From Burkholderiales bacterium (GTDB lineage: Bacteria > Pseudomonadota > Gammaproteobacteria > Burkholderiales > SG8-41), in NCBI GenBank assembly GCA_036262035.1, contig DATAJS010000008.1:1-64000 (forward strand): DNA of 64,000 nt, written 5' to 3'. Under the pieces are notes generated by a model, which did not search any database, had not been told where the DNA came from, and saw nothing but the letters and a program-made list of their open reading frames with translations. Of this stretch, positions 15,434 through 24,776 are shown piece by piece. Made by a program: the position numbers and the translations under genes. Numbering within the stretch: the stretch's first letter is position 1; each line of letters begins with the position of its first letter.

Positions 15434-16468
15434 ATGCTCCTTCCCGTATCGCTCGTCGGCAGTTACCCGCAACCCGATTGGCTGATCGACCGAGCCGCGC
15501 TCGAGGCGCACGGCGTGCCGCGCGTGCGCGCGCAGCAGCTTTGGCGTATCCCGGAACCGCTGCTCGCCGAAGCGCAGCGTGACGCCACGCTGGTCGCCAT
15601 CCGCAGCCAGGAAGAAGCCGGGCTCGACATCATCACCGACGGCGAGATCCGTCGCGAGAGCTACTTCAACCGCTTCGCCACCGCGCTCGACGGCATCGAC
15701 AACGATCACCCGGGGACGGCGCTGAGCCGCGCCGGGCGGCCGACCGCGGTGCCGCGTGTCACCGGCGCGATCCGCCGCACGCGCCCGATCGAAGTCGAAG
15801 ACATGATCTTCCTGCGCGCGCACACGCGACGGCTCACCAAGATCACCGTTCCGGGTCCTTTCACCATGACGCAGCTCGCGCAGAACGAGCACTACCCGGA
15901 CGAGGAGAGCCTGGCGATGGCCTACGCCGACGCGGTCAACGCCGAGATCCGGGATCTGTTCGAGGCCGGCGCCGACTTCGTGCAGATCGACGAGCCTTAC
16001 ATGCAGGCGCAACCCGAGAAGGCGCGGCGCTACGCGGTCAAGGCGATCAACCGCGCGCTGGAGGGCATCGCCGGCACGACCGTCGTGCACATGTGCTTCG
16101 GCTACGCCGCCATGGTGAAAGCGGACAAGCCGGATCGCTATGCGTTTTTGGAAGAGCTTCGCGACTGCGCGTGCCGGCAGGTTTCGGTGGAGACCGCGCA
16201 GCCGCGACTGGATTGCTCGAGCCTGAAAGCGCTCGACAACAAGAAGATCCTGCTCGGCGTCATCGACCTCTCCGACCTGCGCGTGGAGACGCCGCAGACC
16301 GTGGCCGAGCGCATCCGCCGGGCGCTGCCTTACGTCGAAGCGCAGAACCTCATCGTCGCGCCCGACTGCGGCATGAAGTATCTGCCGCGCGACGTGGCGT
16401 TCGGCAAGATGCAGGCCATGGTCGAAGGGGCCGCGATCGTTCGCGCGGAGCTCGGCCCCTCCGCCTGA
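15434..16468 (+). CDS. MetE-like (cobalamin-independent methionine synthase C-terminal family) protein
   Basis: 344 residues, a single TIM barrel like the C-terminal half of MetE. The zinc site is complete: His219 and Cys221 in VVHMCFG, Glu253 in VSVETAQP and Cys312 in VAPDCGMK. N-terminal SLVGSYPQPDWL matches the family opening. Stand-alone forms often act on other thiol/methyl or xenobiotic substrates instead of homocysteine plus folate, so a methyltransferase or a lyase role is possible. A GGAGG precedes the ATG. It is divergent from the truncated-Bug operon and convergent with the FAH-family gene, and seems monocistronic. Confidence 0.88.
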   Translation: MLLPVSLVGSYPQPDWLIDRAALEAHGVPRVRAQQLWRIPEPLLAEAQRDATLVAIRSQEEAGLDIITDGEIRRESYFNRFATALDGIDNDHPGTALSRAGRPTAVPRVTGAIRRTRPIEVEDMIFLRAHTRRLTKITVPGPFTMTQLAQNEHYPDEESLAMAYADAVNAEIRDLFEAGADFVQIDEPYMQAQPEKARRYAVKAINRALEGIAGTTVVHMCFGYAAMVKADKPDRYAFLEELRDCACRQVSVETAQPRLDCSSLKALDNKKILLGVIDLSDLRVETPQTVAERIRRALPYVEAQNLIVAPDCGMKYLPRDVAFGKMQAMVEGAAIVRAELGPSA

Positions 16469-16477
16469 CGACGCCGG

Positions 16478-17263
16478 CTATTCGCCTACGATCGGGTTGC
16501 TCAGCGTGCCGATCCCGGTGATCTCGATCTCGCAGACGTCGCCGGGCTTCATGTTCTTGGGCCCGCCTTCGGTGCCCATCCAGATCACGTCGCCGGGGTT
16601 GAGCGTGCAGTACCGGCTGATCTCCGCGATGTACGTCTCGACGTCGTGGATCATGTTTCCGGTTTTGAAGCGATCCACTTCCTCGCCGTTGAGGCGGATC
16701 GCGGTCGTCATCTCGCGATAATCGAGATCGGTGACGATCCACGGCCCCATCGGCTTGAACGAGTCGCAGTTCTTCGCGCGCCACATGGTGCGGTCGCCGC
16801 GCTGCCACGTGCGCTCGCTGACGTCGTTGCCGATCGTCCAGCCGAAGACGTAGTCGAGCGCTTTCTCCTTGGGGACGTTCCTCCCCTTCTTCCCGATCAC
16901 CGCCACGAGCTCGCCCTCGTACTGGAAGAGCTCGCCGGCGTCTTTCGGCTTGACGATCGGGTCGCCGTGCGCGCAGAGCGCGTTCTGGGCGCGATAGCCG
17001 ACGTCCGGCCGCTGCGGAAACTGCGGCTCGACGCCTTTGCGCTTCGCCGACGCGATGATGTGGTCGCGGTAGTTGATGCCGACGCAGAAGAACGTCAGCG
17101 GTATCGTCGGCGCCAGCAGCTTGACCGACGACAGCGGGCGCTTTTGGCCGCCGGCGGTGTGCGGCTCCCAGGGCGCGCCGTCGATGGCGACCACGCTGTC
17201 ACCGTCGATCTTCCCGTACGACGTCTTTCCGTCCGCTTCGAAACGACACCATTTCGTGCTCAT
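16478..17263 (-). CDS. Fumarylacetoacetate hydrolase-family enzyme
   Basis: 261 residues. The FAH catalytic barrel contains the start motif FFCVGINYRDHI, the metal ligands in FQYEGELVAVIGKKGRN (ExE) and the aspartate in TIGNDVSERTWQRGD, and the closing GDVIWMGTEGG...MKPGDVCEIEITGIGTLSNP. Members hydrolyse or decarboxylate beta-diketo acids or isomerise hydroxymuconates (HpcE-like). It lies 20 bp after the molybdenum subunit gene and probably ends the long minus-strand operon, consistent with processing a ring-cleaved or keto-acid product. Confidence 0.92.
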   Translation of the reverse strand: MSTKWCRFEADGKTSYGKIDGDSVVAIDGAPWEPHTAGGQKRPLSSVKLLAPTIPLTFFCVGINYRDHIIASAKRKGVEPQFPQRPDVGYRAQNALCAHGDPIVKPKDAGELFQYEGELVAVIGKKGRNVPKEKALDYVFGWTIGNDVSERTWQRGDRTMWRAKNCDSFKPMGPWIVTDLDYREMTTAIRLNGEEVDRFKTGNMIHDVETYIAEISRYCTLNPGDVIWMGTEGGPKNMKPGDVCEIEITGIGTLSNPIVGE

Positions 17264-17283
17264 AGCTGTTTTTCCAGGTCAGT

Positions 17284-19551
17284 TTATGAATCGAGCGCCT
17301 GCAACACCTTCGGCGGCGACATCGGCAGGTCGGTCAGGCGCTTGCCGGTTGCGCGGCAGATCGCGTTGGCGATCGCCGCCATCGGCGGGACGATGTTGGC
17401 TTCCGCCACGCCCTTCACGCCGTACGGGTGATTCGGGTTCGGCACTTCGACCACGATCGTCTCGATCATCGGCAGGTCCGACGCCACCGGGATGCGATAG
17501 TCGAGGAAGCCGGGGTTCGAGAGCCGCCCGTCCTTGTCGTAGATGTACTCCTCGTTCAACGCCCAGCCGATCCCCTGCACCACGCCGCCCTGCATCTGGC
17601 CCTCGACGTATTTCGGATGCACGGCGCGGCCTGCGTCCTGCGCCGCGACGTAGCGCAGAATCTTCACCGCGCCGGTCTCGGGATCGACCTCGACGTCGCA
17701 GAACTGCGCCGCGAAACCGGGCGCCTGACCTTCGGCGTTGATGGCGGCCGCGGCGACGATCGGACCGCCCGTCGCGGTGCGCTTGGACGCGATGTCCTTG
17801 AACGACAGCGGCTCGAACTCGCCGGCGCGTTTGCCCGCAGGCCTCGCCTTGCCGTCTTCCCAGATCACGTCCGCGACGTCGATCTTCCAGATCTTCGCCG
17901 CGCGCGCGCACATCTCGGCGATCACCTTGTTGCACGCATCGATCACCGCGCGACCGGTGGCATAGGTGACGCGCGAGCCGCCGGTGGCCTGCGTGTAACC
18001 GACCGAGTTGGTGTCGGCGATGATCGGTCGCACGCGCTCGTAGTCGATCCCCAGCGTCTCGGCCGCCATCTGCGCGGTCGAGGCGCGCGAGCCGCCGATG
18101 TCCGGGCTGCCGGTCGCGACGACGGCACTGCCGTCCTCGTTGACGTGCACGGTCGCGCTCGATTCGCCGCCGCCGTTGAACCAGTAACCCACGGCCATGC
18201 CGCGTCCCTGGTTCTTGCCGAGCGGTTTGCTGTAGCCGGGATGCTCCTGCAGTGCGCGCAGCGTTTCGGCGAAACCCGCGTGCCCGATCTTCGCGCCGTG
18301 CACGAGCGGCGTGCCCGGCTTGGCGACGTTCTTCAGCCTGAAGGCCAGCGGGTCCATGTCGATCGCGCGCGCGGCCGCGTCCATGGTGCTCTCCACGGCG
18401 AACGCCGAGATCGGCGAGCCGGGCGCGCGGTACGCGACCGTCTTCGGGCGGTTGCACACCACGTCGTAGCCGATGGTGCGCACGTTGGCGATGTCGTACG
18501 GCGCGAAGCCGCACATCAGCCCGTTCATGACCGGCGACGTGGGGAAAGCGCCCGCCTGATACTTCATGAGGGCGTCGGCCGCGACGATGCGGCCGTCCTT
18601 CATGACGCCGATCCTGATGGTCATCGAAGCGCCGGACGTCGGTCCGGTCGCCTTGAACACTTCCTCCCGGCTCATCATGATCTTCACCGGATGGCCGGAC
18701 TTGCGCGACAGCGTCACCGCGACCGGTTCGACGTACACCACGGTCTTGCCGCCGAACGCTCCGCCGATCTCCGCGGCGTGCACGCGCAGGTCCGCGGTCT
18801 TGATGCCGAGCAGCTTGCACACCATGGTGCGCACCACGAAGTGTCCCTGGCTCGAGACCCAGAGCTCCACCTGGCCGTCGGAGTCGTAGCGCGCGAGCGT
18901 CGCGTGCGGCTCGATGTAGCCCTGGTGCACCGGTGCGGTCTTGAAGCTCAATTCGACGACCTTGTCGGCGGACGCGAAGCCCGCCTCGATGTCGCCCATC
19001 TTGTATTCGATGCGCTTGGAGACGTTCGACGGCGTCGAAGGCGGCGGATCGATGCCGCGCGTGATCATGTCCTCGAAGAGCAGCGGCGCCCCGGGTTGCA
19101 TCGCCTCGTCGACGTCGATGACGTGCGGCAGCACCTCGTAATCCACTTCGATCAGCTTGCACGCTTCTTCCGCGATCGCCGCCGTGGTCGCAGCGACCGC
19201 GGCGATGGCGTGGCCTTCGTACAACACCTTCTCGCGCGCCATGATGTTGCGCGTCATGTGCCAGAAATTCACCGCGACGCGCTCGGGACCGAGGTACTCG
19301 AACTTCTGGTCGGGCAGGTCCTTCGCGGTCATCACCGCCTTGACGCCTTTCAGCGCCTCCGCTTTGGACGTGTCGATCGAGCGGATGCGCGCATGCGCGT
19401 GCGGGGAGCGCAGGATCTTGCCCCATAGCATGCCGGGCAGATGGAAATCCGCCCCGTACTGGGCGAGGCCCGTCACTTTCGGCACGCCGTCGGGACGGAC
19501 CGGGCTGGTGCCGACGACTTTCAGCTCTCGTTCGGGGATGACGATCGCCAT
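17284..19551 (-). CDS. Molybdopterin-binding subunit of an xanthine-dehydrogenase-family hydroxylase
   Basis: A 755-residue large subunit (CoxL/HcrA/NdhL type). The N-terminal Ald_Xan_dh_C domain begins VGTSPVRPDGVPKVTGLAQY. The Mo-pterin binding segment has GGAFGGK (263-269), and the catalytic glutamate is in GVKGVAEAN (Glu717). It would hydroxylate a carbon of a heterocycle or aldehyde, or reduce an aryl-CoA, using water-derived oxygen. It is preceded two bases upstream by the 2Fe-2S subunit and then the FAD subunit, giving the complete three-subunit enzyme. Substrate is not evident; the neighbouring hydantoinase and FAH-family genes suggest catabolism of a nitrogen heterocycle (inference). 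Confidence 0.94.
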   Translation of the reverse strand: MAIVIPERELKVVGTSPVRPDGVPKVTGLAQYGADFHLPGMLWGKILRSPHAHARIRSIDTSKAEALKGVKAVMTAKDLPDQKFEYLGPERVAVNFWHMTRNIMAREKVLYEGHAIAAVAATTAAIAEEACKLIEVDYEVLPHVIDVDEAMQPGAPLLFEDMITRGIDPPPSTPSNVSKRIEYKMGDIEAGFASADKVVELSFKTAPVHQGYIEPHATLARYDSDGQVELWVSSQGHFVVRTMVCKLLGIKTADLRVHAAEIGGAFGGKTVVYVEPVAVTLSRKSGHPVKIMMSREEVFKATGPTSGASMTIRIGVMKDGRIVAADALMKYQAGAFPTSPVMNGLMCGFAPYDIANVRTIGYDVVCNRPKTVAYRAPGSPISAFAVESTMDAAARAIDMDPLAFRLKNVAKPGTPLVHGAKIGHAGFAETLRALQEHPGYSKPLGKNQGRGMAVGYWFNGGGESSATVHVNEDGSAVVATGSPDIGGSRASTAQMAAETLGIDYERVRPIIADTNSVGYTQATGGSRVTYATGRAVIDACNKVIAEMCARAAKIWKIDVADVIWEDGKARPAGKRAGEFEPLSFKDIASKRTATGGPIVAAAAINAEGQAPGFAAQFCDVEVDPETGAVKILRYVAAQDAGRAVHPKYVEGQMQGGVVQGIGWALNEEYIYDKDGRLSNPGFLDYRIPVASDLPMIETIVVEVPNPNHPYGVKGVAEANIVPPMAAIANAICRATGKRLTDLPMSPPKVLQALDS

Positions 19552-19553
19552 GT

Positions 19554-20030
19554 TCAGCTCCCTCGCATTTCAGCGGCGGCGTCGAGCACCGCCTCGATGA
19601 TCTTGTTGTAGCCGGTGCAGCGGCACAGGTTACCCGCGAGCCAGAAGCGCACTTCGGTTTCGGTCGGATCGGGATTGCGCTCGAGCAGCGACTTCGCCGC
19701 GACCAGCACGCCCGGCGTGCAGATGCCGCACTGGAGCGCGGCGTGCTCGAGGAACTTGCGCTGGAGCGGATGCAGCTTCTCGCCGTCGGCCATGCCTTCG
19801 ATCGTCCGGATCGATTTTCCCTGCACTTCGGCGCCGAGGATCAGGCACGAGCACATCAGCCGCCCGTCGACGGTGACGCTGCACGCGCCGCAGTCCCCCG
19901 TGGCGCAGCCTTCCTTGGTGCCGGTCAGGTGCAGCTCGTCGCGCAGGACCTGTAGCAGCGTCTGGCGTGTCTCGCACAGAAACTCGACGTCGTTGCCGTT
20001 GAGCCTGGTCGTTACATGGACTTTGGCCAT
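19554..20030 (-). CDS. 2Fe-2S subunit of the xanthine-dehydrogenase-family hydroxylase
   Basis: 158 residues. Cys42, 47 and 50 with Cys60/62 form the plant-type [2Fe-2S] site (GCATGDCGACSV...MCSC). Cys101, 104, 136 and 138 form the second cluster (CGICTPG...NLCRCTG). The upstream extension of the frame is arginine-rich antisense-like sequence, so the ATG at MAKVHV was chosen; it overlaps the FAD-subunit stop by one base (TGATG). It passes electrons from the Mo centre to FAD. Confidence 0.95.
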   Translation of the reverse strand: MAKVHVTTRLNGNDVEFLCETRQTLLQVLRDELHLTGTKEGCATGDCGACSVTVDGRLMCSCLILGAEVQGKSIRTIEGMADGEKLHPLQRKFLEHAALQCGICTPGVLVAAKSLLERNPDPTETEVRFWLAGNLCRCTGYNKIIEAVLDAAAEMRGS

Positions 20031-20902
20031 CAGTTCGTCTCCCGCGCGCGAGCGAGCGCGATTTGAGCGGCGCGCCGCGCCATCACGCCGGCCACCTTGA
20101 TCCGGTATTCCCTGGTGCCGCGCTTGTCGTCGATCGGACGGCACGCCGCGCTGACCGCGGCGGCCATGCGCTTGAGCGCGTCCTCATCGACCTTGGTGCC
20201 GATCAATGCCTTTGCGGCCTCGGGCACGAGCAACGCGCGCTCGGCCACCGCACCGATGCTCACACGCGCATCGGTGCACACACCCGATGCGTCGAGCGTG
20301 AGGTTGATCCCGGCGCCGACGACCGCGATGTCCATCTCGGTCCGGGGAATGAAGCGCAGATACGCGTCTCCCGACCGGGGCGGACGTTTCGGCAGCAGGA
20401 ACGACGCGACGATCTCGCCCTTGCCGAGCGAGGTCTTTCCCGGCCCCGTGCAGATGTCTTCGACTTTGACCTCGCGCCGCCCTTCAGGCCCCACGATGCT
20501 CGCGATCGCGCCCGCGGCGATCATCGCCGGCACGCTGTCGGCCGCGGGCGAAGCGTTGCACAAGTTACCGCCGACGGTCGCGCGTCCCTTGATCTGGGTC
20601 GAGCCGATCAGCCCCGCCGCTTCGGTGACGCCCGGCCACGCTTTCGAGAACGCCGCGTGCTCCATCAAGGCCATGCTGGAAACCGCGGCGCCGAAACGAT
20701 ACGCGCCGTTCTCGGCGACGACCGCCGTCATCTCGGGTATGCCTTTCACGTCGACCAGCAGCTCCGGCTCGACGCGGCCGCCCCGCATCTGGATCAGCAG
20801 GTCGGTGCCGCCGGCGAGGACTCTCGCCGTGCCTTTCGCGCCTGCCAGGAGCGCCACCGCGGCCTCCAGCGTGCCGGCCGCTTCATACCGCATGTCGTTC
20901 AT
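20030..20902 (-). CDS. FAD-binding subunit M of the xanthine-dehydrogenase-family hydroxylase
   Basis: 290 residues. It has the FAD_binding_5 pattern ARVLAGGTDLLIQMRGG near the N-terminus, a second flavin segment TVGGNLCNASPAADSVPAMIAAGA and a CO_deh_flav_C domain at the end (FIPRTEMDIAVVGAGINL). First gene of the hydroxylase trio; it starts 81 bp after the Bug stop, so it could have its own promoter or belong to the hydantoinase transcript. Confidence 0.95.
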   Translation of the reverse strand: MNDMRYEAAGTLEAAVALLAGAKGTARVLAGGTDLLIQMRGGRVEPELLVDVKGIPEMTAVVAENGAYRFGAAVSSMALMEHAAFSKAWPGVTEAAGLIGSTQIKGRATVGGNLCNASPAADSVPAMIAAGAIASIVGPEGRREVKVEDICTGPGKTSLGKGEIVASFLLPKRPPRSGDAYLRFIPRTEMDIAVVGAGINLTLDASGVCTDARVSIGAVAERALLVPEAAKALIGTKVDEDALKRMAAAVSAACRPIDDKRGTREYRIKVAGVMARRAAQIALARARETN

Positions 20903-20983
20903 CGCGTTCCCCCTCCGTGACCCCTCAAGATACCGCGCCGCCCCTCGTCACGCCATCCTCGCGAAGTGTTTCGATCCCGCGCC

Positions 20984-21952
20984 CTATTCGACCTTGATTC
21001 CGGCGCTTTTCACGAGCTTCTCCCATTTCGGAAGCTGCACCCGGATCTGCTGCGCGAACTCCTCGGGCTTGTTGCCCACCGGATCGAAACCGAGGAACAG
21101 GAGACGCTTCCGGATCTCGGGGTCGTCGAGGCCTTTCACGATCTCGGCGTTGATGCGGTCGACGATCGCGCGCGGCGTCCCCGCCGGCACCAGCAGGCCC
21201 TGCATGTGGTCGACTTCGAAGCCTTTGTAGCCCGATTCGTCGAACGTCGGCACCTCGGGCATCGCGGGGGAGCGCTTGAGGCTGGTGATCGCCAGCGCCC
21301 GCAGCGCGCCGCTGGCGACGTGAGGCTGCGCCGCCGGAACCGAGATGAAACCGGACTGCACGTGGCCGCCGATCACCGCCGGCATCATGGTCGCGCCGGT
21401 GTACGGCACGTGCGTGATGCTCGCGCCGGCTGCGAGCCTGAAGAGCTCGGTGGCGAGATGCTGCGCGGTGCCCGCGCCGGGCGATGCGCAGTTGAACGTG
21501 CCGGGGTTCGCCCTGGTCAGCGCGACGAGCTCTTTCACGTTCGCCGCTTTCACCGAAGGGTGGAGCAGCAGCACGCTCGGCGCGCTCGCGATGTACGACA
21601 CCGGCTGGAAATCCTTCAGCGGGTCGTACGGCACTTTGGAGTACAGGCTGGGATTCACCACGAAGCTGCTGCTGACGAGCACCATCACGTGACCGTCGGG
21701 GCTGCCTTTCGCGGCGATCGCGGTGCCGATGTTGCCGCCCGCGCCCGGACGGTTGTCCACGATCACCTGCTGTCCCAGCGCGCTGGTGAGGCGGTTCGCC
21801 ATGATGCGCGCGAGCGCATCGGTCGATCCGCCGGGCGGCCACGGCACGATCATGCGTATGGTGCGGCTCGGATAACCGGTCGGCCCCTGCTGGGCCACGG
21901 CGGCGGTATTGAACGCCAGAAGAACGAGTGCTGCGAGTCGAATCGCGATCAT
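20984..21952 (-). CDS. Bug-family periplasmic solute receptor
   Basis: 322 residues. The start ATG overlaps the stop of the racemase-like gene (ATGA), which rules out the longer upstream frame. Signal peptide MIAIRLAALVLLAFNTAAVA; then SRTIRMIVPWPPGGSTDALAR, VDNRPGAGGNIG, SPDGHVMVLV and LPKWEKLVKSAGIKVE. This and the receptor at the head of the same operon bracket the hydantoinase and racemase genes, indicating two uptake or sensing receptors for one pathway. Confidence 0.93.
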   Translation of the reverse strand: MIAIRLAALVLLAFNTAAVAQQGPTGYPSRTIRMIVPWPPGGSTDALARIMANRLTSALGQQVIVDNRPGAGGNIGTAIAAKGSPDGHVMVLVSSSFVVNPSLYSKVPYDPLKDFQPVSYIASAPSVLLLHPSVKAANVKELVALTRANPGTFNCASPGAGTAQHLATELFRLAAGASITHVPYTGATMMPAVIGGHVQSGFISVPAAQPHVASGALRALAITSLKRSPAMPEVPTFDESGYKGFEVDHMQGLLVPAGTPRAIVDRINAEIVKGLDDPEIRKRLLFLGFDPVGNKPEEFAQQIRVQLPKWEKLVKSAGIKVE

Positions 21953-23061
21953 GGGTTCAGGTACATCCTCTGGATGCCCGGCCGGATCTCGCACGCGAGG
22001 TCGGTCAGCCGCCCCGCTCTGGTGTGCGCGATCACGTCCTCGGGCGTTATGCGATCAGAACCCTGCGCGCCGATGATGACGACTTCGTCACCCGCTTTCG
22101 CGTCGGGCGCGTCGGTCAGATCGATGCGGGTGTACTCGATCGAAGGCGGGCCGAGTATCGCCGCGCGCGCGCCGCCGACGAGCACCGCGCCGGCGTTGAG
22201 CCGATGCAGGCCGTCGCTGTAGCCGATCGGGATGACGCCGAGCCGTTTCGGCGAGCGCCCGCCGAACGGCGCCTGCGCCGGAAACTCGGTGCGATGCACC
22301 GGCTTCGCTTCGAGCAGCGTCGTCCTCAGCTTCGCGAGCGGCTGCGCCTCGTCGGCGCTGCCTTCGAGCGGGGTGAACAGCGCCTGGCCGGGATCGACGC
22401 CGTCGAGGTTCATCGCCTTCGTCATGCGCAGCACCTTGGAGCTCGCCATCACGCGCAGCGGAATGCTCACCCCGAGCGCCTCCGCCTCGCGGCACGCGCG
22501 GTCGAAGCGCTCGTACTGCCACTGCAGACACTCGTCGGCATCGGCCGCGGCGGTGATCGACGGATGGGTGTTGACGATCGCGACGCGCAGCTTGCCCGCG
22601 CGCGCCACCCGCGCGATGTATTCGGCCGCGGCATCGGACGGAACGCCGATGCGCTCGTTGCCCGCGTCGATCTTGATCGCGCAGTCGAGCTGGTCGGTCA
22701 CGTTCGCGAGGAGCGCGCCCAGCGACGCTTCGTCGTGCAGCGTCGGGATGATGCGATGGCGCTCGATCGCACGGACCGAGTCGGCGTCGTACGGCACGCC
22801 GGCGTAGAGCAGGATCGGCGACGTAATTCCGGCCTCGCGCAGCGCGATCGCATCGGCGAGGCTGATGAGCGAGATCGCGTCGGCGCCCGCGCCGAGCACC
22901 GCTTTCGCGACCGGGACGAGGCCGAAGCCGTAGCCGTTCGCTTTCAGCGTGCCGAAGAACTTCACCGACGGTGGAATCGCTTCCCGGATCGCACGCGTGC
23001 AGCGGCGGATCGCTTCGAGATCGATCTCGACGACGTTGGGACGCAGCCAGGACGCGCTCAT
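21949..23061 (-). CDS. Alanine-racemase-fold PLP enzyme with altered active site
   Basis: 370 residues with the fold-type III PLP enzyme layout. The Schiff-base lysine is in FGTLKANGYGFG, the substrate arginine in DAGNERIGV, and GYSDGLHRL and a C-terminal barrel are present. However, positions that define classical alanine racemases differ. The PLP-nitrogen arginine motif VRPGxALYG reads VDPGQALFT. The segment before IPIGYSDG has no tyrosine where the catalytic VSYG tyrosine is expected (nearest is PFGG). The CMDQ loop reads PPSIEY. It is coupled by ATGA overlaps to hyuB upstream and a Bug gene downstream. A racemase or related activity on a hydantoinase product is plausible; housekeeping alanine racemase is unlikely. 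Confidence 0.8.
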   Translation of the reverse strand: MSASWLRPNVVEIDLEAIRRCTRAIREAIPPSVKFFGTLKANGYGFGLVPVAKAVLGAGADAISLISLADAIALREAGITSPILLYAGVPYDADSVRAIERHRIIPTLHDEASLGALLANVTDQLDCAIKIDAGNERIGVPSDAAAEYIARVARAGKLRVAIVNTHPSITAAADADECLQWQYERFDRACREAEALGVSIPLRVMASSKVLRMTKAMNLDGVDPGQALFTPLEGSADEAQPLAKLRTTLLEAKPVHRTEFPAQAPFGGRSPKRLGVIPIGYSDGLHRLNAGAVLVGGARAAILGPPSIEYTRIDLTDAPDAKAGDEVVIIGAQGSDRITPEDVIAHTRAGRLTDLACEIRPGIQRMYLNP

Positions 23062-24776
23062 GCCGATTTCCTCCTCGCCGCCGCGGTCGCGGCCGCGTCG
23101 ACCTCTCCCCCCGCGCGCACGACGACGCCGTATTCGTCGTGCGCGTGCCCGATCGAGATCTTGCCCTGCTTCAGGTCCTCGAGCACCGCGTCGACGTCGC
23201 GCTCGAGCGGGTCGCCGTAACCGCCGGCCGCGGCCATCTCGGCGCGGAAGACTTCTCCACGCTCGAGCCTGCGCATGAACTTCGACGGCAGCGCTTCCTC
23301 GCGATCGGTGCCGGGGTTCATGAACGCCCGCGCGGCCGAGCCGGCACGCCCGCCGAAGATTCCCCACGGCGGATGATGGAAGCGGTCGGAGCGCACCTGC
23401 ACCAGCACGTCGTCGACGAGCATGCGGTACTGGCGCACCACGCCCAGCGCGCCGCGATACTTGCCGGGACCGCCCGAATTCGGAATGAACGAATACTCGT
23501 CGATGCGCAGCGGGTACTCCGCTTCGAGCAGCTCGACGGGCACGTTCGCGAGATTGCCGATGCAATACGGCCCGCCGTCCTGCCCGTCGCGATCCGGACC
23601 GCCGCCCTGGCCCGTGTTGTTGTGAAACTCGAGATGGACGAAGCGCCGCTGCTCGTCGTTGTACCCCGACGCGGAGATTGCGAACTCCGAGCCGCCGGGA
23701 CAGCCCGTCAGCCGATCGGGCATGAGCTGCGCAAGCGCGCCGAGCACGACCGAGCGGATGCGCTGCCCGCTCTGGCCGCGCGAGCCGAGCGCCGCGGGGA
23801 ACGGTGCATTGACGAACGTGCCTTCGGGCGCGATCACCTCGATCGTTCTGTACACGCCGGCGTTGCTCGGGATGTCGAGATCGAGCACGGTGCGGATCGC
23901 CGCGTACGAGCACGACGCGGTGAACGCGTAATTGCTGTGCACCGCGCCGCCGAGTCGGAAATCGGTGCCGCTGAAATCGACCGTGAGCGCTTCGCCTTTC
24001 TTGGTGAGCTTCGCGTGGATGCGCACCGGGCCGCCGCCGGCGCCGTCGTCGTCGTTCCATTCGGTGAACTCGCCGACCCCGTCGGGCAGCGCGGCGATCT
24101 GCGCACGCGCGAGACGCTCCGCGTAATCCATGAGGTCGGCGAGATACGCGCAGAACTCGTCGACGTCCCAGCCCGAGACGAGCTTCAGGAGCTCTTTCTC
24201 GGCCTGCTGGATCGCCGCGATCTGCGCGTGCACGTCGCCGAGCACCCGGTCGGGGACGCGCGTGTTGAACTCGATGATGCGCAGCAGGGTCTCGTTCAGG
24301 CGCCCCGCTTCGACGATCTTGCACGGCGGGATGCGCAGACCTTCCTCGAAGATCTCGTTGCTGTCGGTGGCGTTGCCGCCCGGCACGCGGCCTCCGAGGT
24401 CGGTGTGGTGCAGGATGATGCCGATCCACGCGATGCGCCGTCCGGCTGCGTACACCGGCTTGAACATGAAGATGTCGTTCAAGTGGCTGCCGCCCGAGAA
24501 CGGATCGTTGAGCGCGAGCACGTCGCCTTCCTCGATCCGGTTCCTGAAAGGCTCAACGCAGCCGCGGAACGCCGGCATCATCGCGCCCAGGTGCACCGGC
24601 ACCGCGAGCCCCTGCGCCGCGAGCTGGCCGTCGGCGTCGAGGATCGCAGCCGAGAAATCCATGCTGTTCTTGACGTTCGACGAGCGCGCGGTGCGCACGA
24701 TCATCACCAGCACGTTGTCGGTGATGGTGACGAGCGCGTTGTGCAGCAGCTCGCGTTTGACCGGGTTGATGTTCAC
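23058..24776 (-). CDS. hyuB: Hydantoinase/oxoprolinase subunit B
   Basis: 572 residues. The GTG start overlaps the hyuA stop as GTGA, giving VNINPVKRELLHNALVTITD, the expected N-terminus. Family blocks seen are SMDFSAAILDADGQLAAQG, GDVLALNDPFSGGSHLND, ILHHTDLGGRVPGG and GQGGGPDRDGQDGG. With HyuA it forms an ATP-dependent cyclic-amide hydrolase (hydantoin, 5-oxoproline or N-methylhydantoin type) or an acetone/acetophenone-carboxylase-like enzyme. The absence of a carboxylase gamma subunit and the presence of a racemase-like gene favour the amidohydrolase role. Confidence 0.93.
   Translation of the reverse strand: MNINPVKRELLHNALVTITDNVLVMIVRTARSSNVKNSMDFSAAILDADGQLAAQGLAVPVHLGAMMPAFRGCVEPFRNRIEEGDVLALNDPFSGGSHLNDIFMFKPVYAAGRRIAWIGIILHHTDLGGRVPGGNATDSNEIFEEGLRIPPCKIVEAGRLNETLLRIIEFNTRVPDRVLGDVHAQIAAIQQAEKELLKLVSGWDVDEFCAYLADLMDYAERLARAQIAALPDGVGEFTEWNDDDGAGGGPVRIHAKLTKKGEALTVDFSGTDFRLGGAVHSNYAFTASCSYAAIRTVLDLDIPSNAGVYRTIEVIAPEGTFVNAPFPAALGSRGQSGQRIRSVVLGALAQLMPDRLTGCPGGSEFAISASGYNDEQRRFVHLEFHNNTGQGGGPDRDGQDGGPYCIGNLANVPVELLEAEYPLRIDEYSFIPNSGGPGKYRGALGVVRQYRMLVDDVLVQVRSDRFHHPPWGIFGGRAGSAARAFMNPGTDREEALPSKFMRRLERGEVFRAEMAAAGGYGDPLERDVDAVLEDLKQGKISIGHAHDEYGVVVRAGGEVDAAATAAARRKSA

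Noticed and set aside
17428-19428. Long plus-strand frame over the molybdenum subunit gene
   Set aside because: No recognisable domain; the minus strand encodes a complete molybdopterin subunit.
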